64,000 nucleotides of DNA from Coturnix japonica. Lineage: Eukaryota; Chordata; Aves; Galliformes; Phasianidae. Below the pieces are notes generated by a model, which saw only the letters and a program-made list of their open reading frames with translations, did no database searches and was not told the origin of the DNA. The stretch is taken from positions 13,982,000 through 14,045,999 of the forward strand of contig NC_029521.1 of the NCBI RefSeq assembly GCF_001577835.2. The letters are read 5' to 3'. Shown piece by piece: positions 57,301 through 64,000 of this stretch; the first letter of the stretch is position 1, and each line of letters opens with the position of its first letter. Both the position numbers and the translations under genes were made by a program.

Positions 57301-60300
57301 GTCAGTGCCAAAGGGAAAGATTCCTATGCAATCATGAGTCCACTGAGATAGAAGGTGTTTTGTAACTGTCTGCTATATTATCCCTACAAGAGGGGGGAAG
57401 AGAACTGAAAATATCTAACATTTACTGGAAAAAAACACAAGACCAGCCTTGTATTTAATCAAAACATTTTGTTTTGTTCCACTCATAATCATTTCCATCC
57501 AATGAACAAATATTTTTGCAATGAAAATGACAGTTCCCTTCCATGGACAAAAACATAAGAATTCACATCAACTGCCCTACAATGCCACAGTGAAGGTGAC
57601 ATTTTTAATGATATGTTGGAATTTTCTTTACTTCTATTCCAACATTTCTGTACTAAAGTCATCAATTTAGGATTAACAATCCATTGTACTCAGTGCTGGA
57701 GGGTTTTGTTAGGGTGGTGGTGGGAAAACTAACCACTTGTGGGAAAAAAGCTGAAGTAACACTTCATCTTACCCCGAAGTCCATGAGAACATGACTGAAA
57801 ATGCCCACAGCACTCTGAATGGAGCAGATGAATACCAACCTGAATGCCTGGGGGAGTTACTTGTGTTGCCAGCTATGCTGATACCATGCCGTTTTATTGG
57901 AAACACTACTTTTCGAAGAAGGAAACAGAAAAAAATCCTTGTACAGGACTTGCTCACACTTGAAAAACAATCACAGAGTTGGGGCAATGAAGCACAGCTA
58001 TCTCTGTTTTAGTTTACAGTAGCTCTTCATGACAGCCAAAGGCTCTATTTACATTTTCTGTTATTATCACATGTCCCTGAAGTGTTAGGGACAGTTAATT
58101 GAGACTCACAACACCATGACACCACAACACCAATACAACACCCAGCTCCTCCCTAACCATCTGTCTGCCTTCAGTACCAGAGCTCTGATTTCCCCAGAAA
58201 AACAAACAAACAAACAAATGAAATAATCATAAAGACACCCTCTGAAAAACTACTGGTGAAACAAGACTTAGCATTTTCATATACCAGGATATCCCTCCTT
58301 CCTTCAACCCCCAGTTCTCAGGCAGCTGCCAGTGATCACAGTTGTGCTTTCCTGGCCAGAAGAGGTCTGCCATTTTCTCCCATATCAGCCAATTTCCAAG
58401 TGAAAAGGGCGATGTAATAGATGGGCATCGCCTCTTGCTTTGATGTGATTCTTTACGCAAGACCACCGCATGGCTTCCTGCACCATCTCCGTGTAAACAC
58501 ACCTTCCCAGTACTCTCTGCACCTCACCCAACCATCCAAACAGGCACATTTTTGTGCCCTCTAGCAACAGGTATACAGAGGAGGAGTCCGCCTCTGCCAA
58601 CTGTGGTTAATACTAATGAATGCAGACTCCTCGCAATGTTCTCCAGCTCACAAGATCAGCACTGCAATCACACATATCTCTTACACTGGCACATCATATT
58701 ACCCAAGATCAAAATAACTCACTGAAATGCAGCTGAAGTACAAAAAGAATTCATTGCCTTTTGTGGAGTGATGTGGCAGCGTTGGTGCCTCCTGGAAAAG
58801 CAGAAGTTTCTGTTAGAGCTGGGGGAAAGACCCAGTTACCTAGCTAGCAATTTGTACTGCCTCTCAGAACACCATGGCATCGGGGGACCCCACATTACAT
58901 TGACTTACACCCTTATTAGTACATTCAGTAGCATTGCTGGTGTGTGTGGTGGTGATGGGAAAGCACAACTGGTTTGGGGAAAAGGAGGGGGATTTTGAAG
59001 AACTATAGGCTATTTGAAGAGCCAGAAACTTTTCAAACCACCTAGAACACTGCCTGGGAAGCAATACTGCAAAGATCAGGTCAGTCTGCTGGCTGGCTGA
59101 AGTGAGAACAGCTCTGCAATGCTCTGCTTTGCAGGTGGCAGCACTCCAAGGGAGGGGAGGTTACTCCTTTTTGTGAGGAGAAACTGAGGTGGCCTCAGCA
59201 TACATGGTAGAGCAGATCATCCGAATATCAGGATGAAATCACAACTTTTTTTCTGAGATATCCAGACCTGCTGGTACCAAACTTCTCATTACTCATCAAG
59301 CTCCACCTTGTTCTCCCTTTGGGTACTGCTGACATTGTGAAATCTTTCCTCACCACAATTCTTTCCACTCAGAATTTTCTGTGCCAGCAATGAAGACTGG
59401 TCAGGAAGGCCAGGAAATGGACAGACCATAATCCTTCTAGTGTTTACAGCTAAATGTATGGTGGCTTGCATGAAAGTGAGAGTTAAAACTGAGCAGTTGG
59501 TCCAAACTGTTTAGGATGTACACCAAAGCATCCCTTAAGAACTCAGGAGAATCACAGCTAAGTGATTCAAACTACAGCTACCTAGCCTTGACTGTCATAC
59601 TTCCCCCTGTCTTGCTCCCCCATGGCTTTAAACATAGCCTTTTTCTCCTAGAGCCTTCTCAAGGTGTTTCTGAGCTACTAAATCCTAATTTGATTTAAAA
59701 CACAGTAAAATTCCAGCTGTTCAGATAGAAAGCTTTAGTCAAGTCCATGCTTCATATGTTCACCTGATTGTTTGCTCGCATGCGTGGGGGGGTAAGAATT
59801 GAGTTACAGACACACTTGTACAATTGAATCACGACAGATTTCCTCTAATAATCTTTTTTCCTTAATTCTGAAGGTTGTGAGCTAATTGTGGGCTGGAATT
59901 TACACAGCCATAAAGGTTAAGGCTAGGATGTATATTAGTTTGTAGAATATACTGACCGCTGAGAGAGGTTAGCATATGAAGAGAGAGGCCAGGGAGGTTC
60001 AGAGTTAAGGAATATTTCTATTACAAGTGAACAAACAAGTAATGCTACCTGTAAGTCTTGCTGATAAGAATGTGCAGACGCTTGGGCTAATGCTGGAGCC
60101 AGAAATGTTACACCAGCTCTGACAGGGCCTTGGCCTCCGGCAGCACTGAGATGCTCAGCACAGCTCAACCTGCTTCCCCACTGTCACAGCAAAACCACGT
60201 GCCGTGCCCTGAGCTTTCCTGTGCCATGGCATCACGCTTCTCCACCTGTATGACTCAAGTAACATCACTATAAGAGGTACCAATCCTCCCCTTAAAACAC

Positions 60301-62853
60301 CCATTACCAAAAGCAGCACAAGGACACCAATTAAGTTACTGCAGATGTGAGAACGACCCAGAGGAAAAGTAAATAGCTTTGAAGACCTTTCTAAAAAACA
60401 AGAGCTCACTCTTAACAAACAAGGCACAGTCCCACAGACCTGTATTGCCTGCACAGGAACTTCCACTGCAACTTGTGTATGTCTACCAGCTTTCATTGTT
60501 TGGACCACAACACCTACAAATGGCAACACCACTTATTATTTCTGAGGTTGCTGGTGCCCAGGGCAAATGGCTGCTGACAACACACTGTCCTCCGCTTGAC
60601 ACTGGGGCCCTGCAGCATCCATGTGAGGAACTGGGACACCCTCAGCAGAGCAACTCCCTGCTGACTCAGCTGCTGGACCCAGCACTGCCTGCATGACAGG
60701 TGCACTGAGAGGCAGTGGAAAGGGGCACTTCTGGCCTCCTGCACTCTACCCTTTTCTCACATTACTCCTTTCCCCTCCTTCACCCTGTCCTTCCTCAGCC
60801 TTATCTCATCACTGTTCCTTGCACTGCCCTCCTCTCAGCCTGTCCCAAATCTTGCAACCCACACTGGCTCTGTCCCAGAGCTTCCAGGCCCCTTGCTCAC
60901 ATCTCTCACACAGGGAACAGGGTGTGGAAGCTCTACGCTCCCTCTCATCTCCCACAGCTCTGAATACTGCCTACGCTGTCTATCCACCTTTGCTATGCAA
61001 AGCACTACATAACCCTCCCTGCTTCTTGATGCTATCTATTTACCATAACTCAGTTTCCATAAACTCTCCTTCATTTATCCCTCACCAAAGCACCCTTATC
61101 TTATCTCGCAAACCTGACTTGACACCAGGCAGTTTGGTGTTTATATGAAAAAGGGTTCAGCTTTCACAACAGTTCAGCAGCCACAAGCAGAGCAAGATCT
61201 TCAGAAACTGCCTCAGCCTGCATTTTGGAATACTAAAATGAGCAGCCAACTCTTTCTAGAGGGCTCTTCATGTGCTTTGAAAACACAACTTTAAACATCC
61301 CCAAAACTGTTAGATGTGGAGCCTTTGTCGAAAAATCAGACTCCAGGCAGATGCCTGCTGAAGCCAAGTGTACCCGAGGTCTGCTCTGCAGCCCTTTGCA
61401 GCATGCCCTTGTTTCCTGCTGCCTTCTGAGCCTGTACAAATATCCGCTATCAGGTCAAATGCAAGCCTGTCCCTCACTCACTTCTGATTTTGACAGGCTG
61501 GAACATGACTGATGTGGTTTGCAATACTGTATTGCATCTTTGCCTTTTTCTTTATAATAAAACTAACTCTGGAGGAAGAAAATTGTGCTCTCGGACTGCA
61601 ACTCACTGACATTCAAAGCTGGGTCACCTGGAGGTCAGTATTAACTGCCCCCCCTCCCCCCCTTTCTTTTTTCTTCTGTTAAGAACATTGCCAACAACTC
61701 TTCATGAGGCACCAAAGAAAGCAAGCTGTCCTTATGCAAATACAAAAATACATATGCCAATTATTTGTACCTGGCATGGGAGGGTGCAAGTCTTATTAAC
61801 TCCTTAGTTCGGTTGTATTGACTTTAAATGAAGGATTGTTGCACAGTGACTGTTCTGTTGTACAACCATGTTGTAACATCAGTCCTTCATCCTACGAGTT
61901 GTGGAGCACCGCAGGGTCATGAAGTGACGCATCACAAGACTCCTGTTATTTCAGGATACGGAAATATCTCTCAAGAGCTGCATATAGACTGTGGATTCAT
62001 CATGAGCCAACATGGACATTTCTGTCTGAACAGCAATCTTATATTAGTAAAATAGGGAAGTCTGCAGTGGAATATCTGTCTGTCTCCGTTCATCCAACTC
62101 TAAACAAGAATACAAAGAGAAGCAGAGTTTTATAGACAAAAGCACATGTAGCACTGTTAAGATAAAAATCACAAAAGCCACAGTCCCAGATTCCTGAAAG
62201 TCCTTGATTTCATTTCATTTCTTTCACTGCATTTAATTCAGATCTGAACAGAAAAGACAGCTCCAGCATTTCCCCTTTGGAGAAGAGCCCTGCATTGGGG
62301 TTTGCTTAAAAAGGAAAAAAATGAACTTGTTGTAGCTCTGGACAGAAGTGGTCACTCAGTACATGAAAGGGGAAATGAAAAGCAGAGCAATGTGCTGTTG
62401 TTCTCAGGAGGCAGAGCATTCCAGCACTGGTATCAAACCTGAGCTCCTGTGCTCTTTCCACAGCATAAAACAGGTGCCAGATGTGGGGCCATGTAACAGC
62501 ACACACCTGCTGCTTGCACACAGTCATGTACACAGACTGTGGCGTAAGGTTCACAGTCACGTTACTGACTTGATTTCACAAACAGTGGAACCAGAGATAT
62601 CCTCCGGGATGTCCAGAGGAAATACACACCCAAGAACTGGATATCAGGGCTGTACACAAACGAAAGAGCACTGATTTGGCTTCAGCTAGAGATTTTTTAA
62701 ATAGCAGGCTTGTAGAAGCAGACACTATTTGCAAAATATGTCCTGGGGTTATCCAGACAGGTCCTTGGCTACTGAACACCATCCTCCCCTCAAGGACAGT
62801 TTTTTTTCAACCCTTCTCCATCTAGGAAGCCCTGTAAACTTTTCCAGTGGAGA
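51373..62853. other. 11.5 kb with no supported gene
   Basis: I read both strands and saw no exon I could tie to a protein. In particular I saw no TBC1D12 TBC-domain exon and no cytochrome P450 heme-binding exon, the kinds of neighbour expected from mammalian synteny. A plausible but unattached AATAAA occurs near 61556. Short AAAC and AT repeats are present. Confidence 0.6.
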
Positions 62854-62945
62854 TCGTAGAATCCCAAGAGTAGGAAGGGAGCTTTAAAGGTCATCTTGTC
62901 CAACTGCAATGTACAGGGACATGCACAGCTTGATCAGATGAGATG
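62854..62945 (-). mobile_element. Short degenerate CR1 3'-end relic
   Basis: The + strand resembles the reverse complement of a CR1 3' end: a tagaatcc block, then ggaagggagctttaaaggtc, then atcttgtccaactgc and cagggacatgcacagc. Similarity fades after about 62945. It is an old fragment with several mismatches. Confidence 0.6.
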
Positions 62946-64000
62946 AGGGCTTGTGTAGCATATTTAAACCCACTTAAGGTTGGCCTGCTCTCTGCAGTTA
63001 CTTCTGAATACCACAGTAGCCAGGTCTGCAGAAATCAGCACTCAATGAGTCATCTTCTCATACCTTTTTCAGTGGAAGAGTCCATGGGGAAACTCCATGC
63101 TCATGGGCTGGGAGCTCCATCACTTCCCTGAGTAGCGCTGACAGCCTCATTCCAGGTTCACACACTGCAGATTGACAGAACCTGGCTCCCAGTTTTCTTT
63201 GGGAGGTGCACAACAATGTATACCCCCTCCAAGTGGGAAACAGTCCATTCCGTAATCAGTCTGTGAAAGTGTAATTATGAATACAATTAAGGTGAAATAT
63301 AGCTCTATTGAAGTTGGTGGGAGTTTTATTATTAACCAAAGTTTCACCCCTCTGTTTTGGATAGTTATCCAGCTCAAGGGAAAAAAAGTCATTATTTAAC
63401 CAAAATGGCATTTATACTGCAATACCTCTGTCATATTCAAGCCTTCAGGACATGTTTACTTTAATCAGTTCTAATTAAACTGCTACATGAGAAAAATATT
63501 TAGTTCTACTGAGGTGTGTACATGTATCCAAGGGAATGCAATGCAGATTGCCCGGGATCACATGGATTTTACTGCTGGTTTAATTTAATGCTTGTGATGT
63601 GTTTAGCAAGTCACACCTAAAAATCTTCCCTTGAGCTTCACTGAAACAGATTGTTCTAAATGAGAAGAAACACTTCCAAATGAAAGCAACTGCAACATTT
63701 ACAACAACACCATGGCTTTGCTCCTGAGCTCTGCTGCAGCAGTGGATGGATCTAGACTGAACAAATGGCTGGAGCAAGGCCCAGGCTGGCAGGGGTTAAA
63801 TGTTACTCACAAGGGAGCTGAAGGCTGATCTGTCCCAGCAAGCTATTTTTTGCTCCATAAGGGCATTGCAGTAAAAAAAATAAAAACAATTTCCTCTCTT
63901 CTGACCCCTTCACCTGGGCAGGCCATACATGTGCAGGCCATTGCCAAGTTAGCAAGGAACTGTTTCACAGGAAGCCAGGGTCCTCAGGAAACTCCTGCCT
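62946..64000. other. Right end, nothing recognised
   Basis: This is non-coding sequence after the CR1 relic. No gene, RNA or repeat could be supported. Confidence 0.55.

Noticed and set aside
51373-62853. Possible TBC1D12 or CYP2C exons expected from mammalian synteny
   Set aside because: I looked on both strands for TBC-domain and P450 heme-binding motifs and saw none. Absence by eye is not proof.

Overview
The window looks like genomic DNA from a bird, most likely a galliform such as chicken. It has long introns, CR1 retrotransposon pieces, an ERV-L type endogenous retrovirus fossil, and two vertebrate genes whose exons read clearly by homology. There is no bacterial-style gene organisation. 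The species call is inference. Two single N bases (8433 and 46886) show that this is assembled sequence.

Positions 1-20515 hold the 3' part of PDLIM1 (CLP36), a cytoskeletal adaptor with a PDZ domain, a ZM motif and a LIM domain, on the + strand. Exons 3-7 (numbered by the human gene) are present and end at a stop at 20155-20157, with a poly(A) signal at 20492. The PDZ-coding exons 1 and 2 lie upstream of the window. Between exons 4 and 5 is an extra, perfectly phased 303-bp exon candidate (12432-12734). It encodes a second ZM motif like that of PDLIM3/ALP, and it lies behind an unusually long AG-free, pyrimidine-rich tract typical of regulated exons.

Positions 20516-23800 are a short intergenic gap between two convergent genes, with no coding exon visible. 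In human, as I recall it, the CYP2C cluster sits at this place.

Positions 23800-45850 hold the whole of HELLS (LSH), an SNF2-family chromatin remodeller needed for DNA methylation and repeat silencing, on the - strand. I could place all 22 coding exons. They join in frame to 838 codons plus a stop, the same length as I recall for the human protein. Intron 4 contains a CR1 fragment. Intron 11 contains an AAGGG/CCCTT microsatellite and a broken ERV-L provirus with both LTRs. The promoter has three CGCGAGA-type elements.

Positions 43443-46885 and 46960-50399 are a direct duplication of about 3.44 kb that carries HELLS exons 1-3 and the promoter twice. The copies differ at under 1% of positions by eye. 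A 74-bp unmatched spacer beginning with an N separates them. This is either a young duplication or uncollapsed haplotypes in the assembly.

Positions 50400-64000 have no gene I can support. They hold a solo LTR of the same ERV family (51032-51372) and a short CR1 relic near 62.9 kb.
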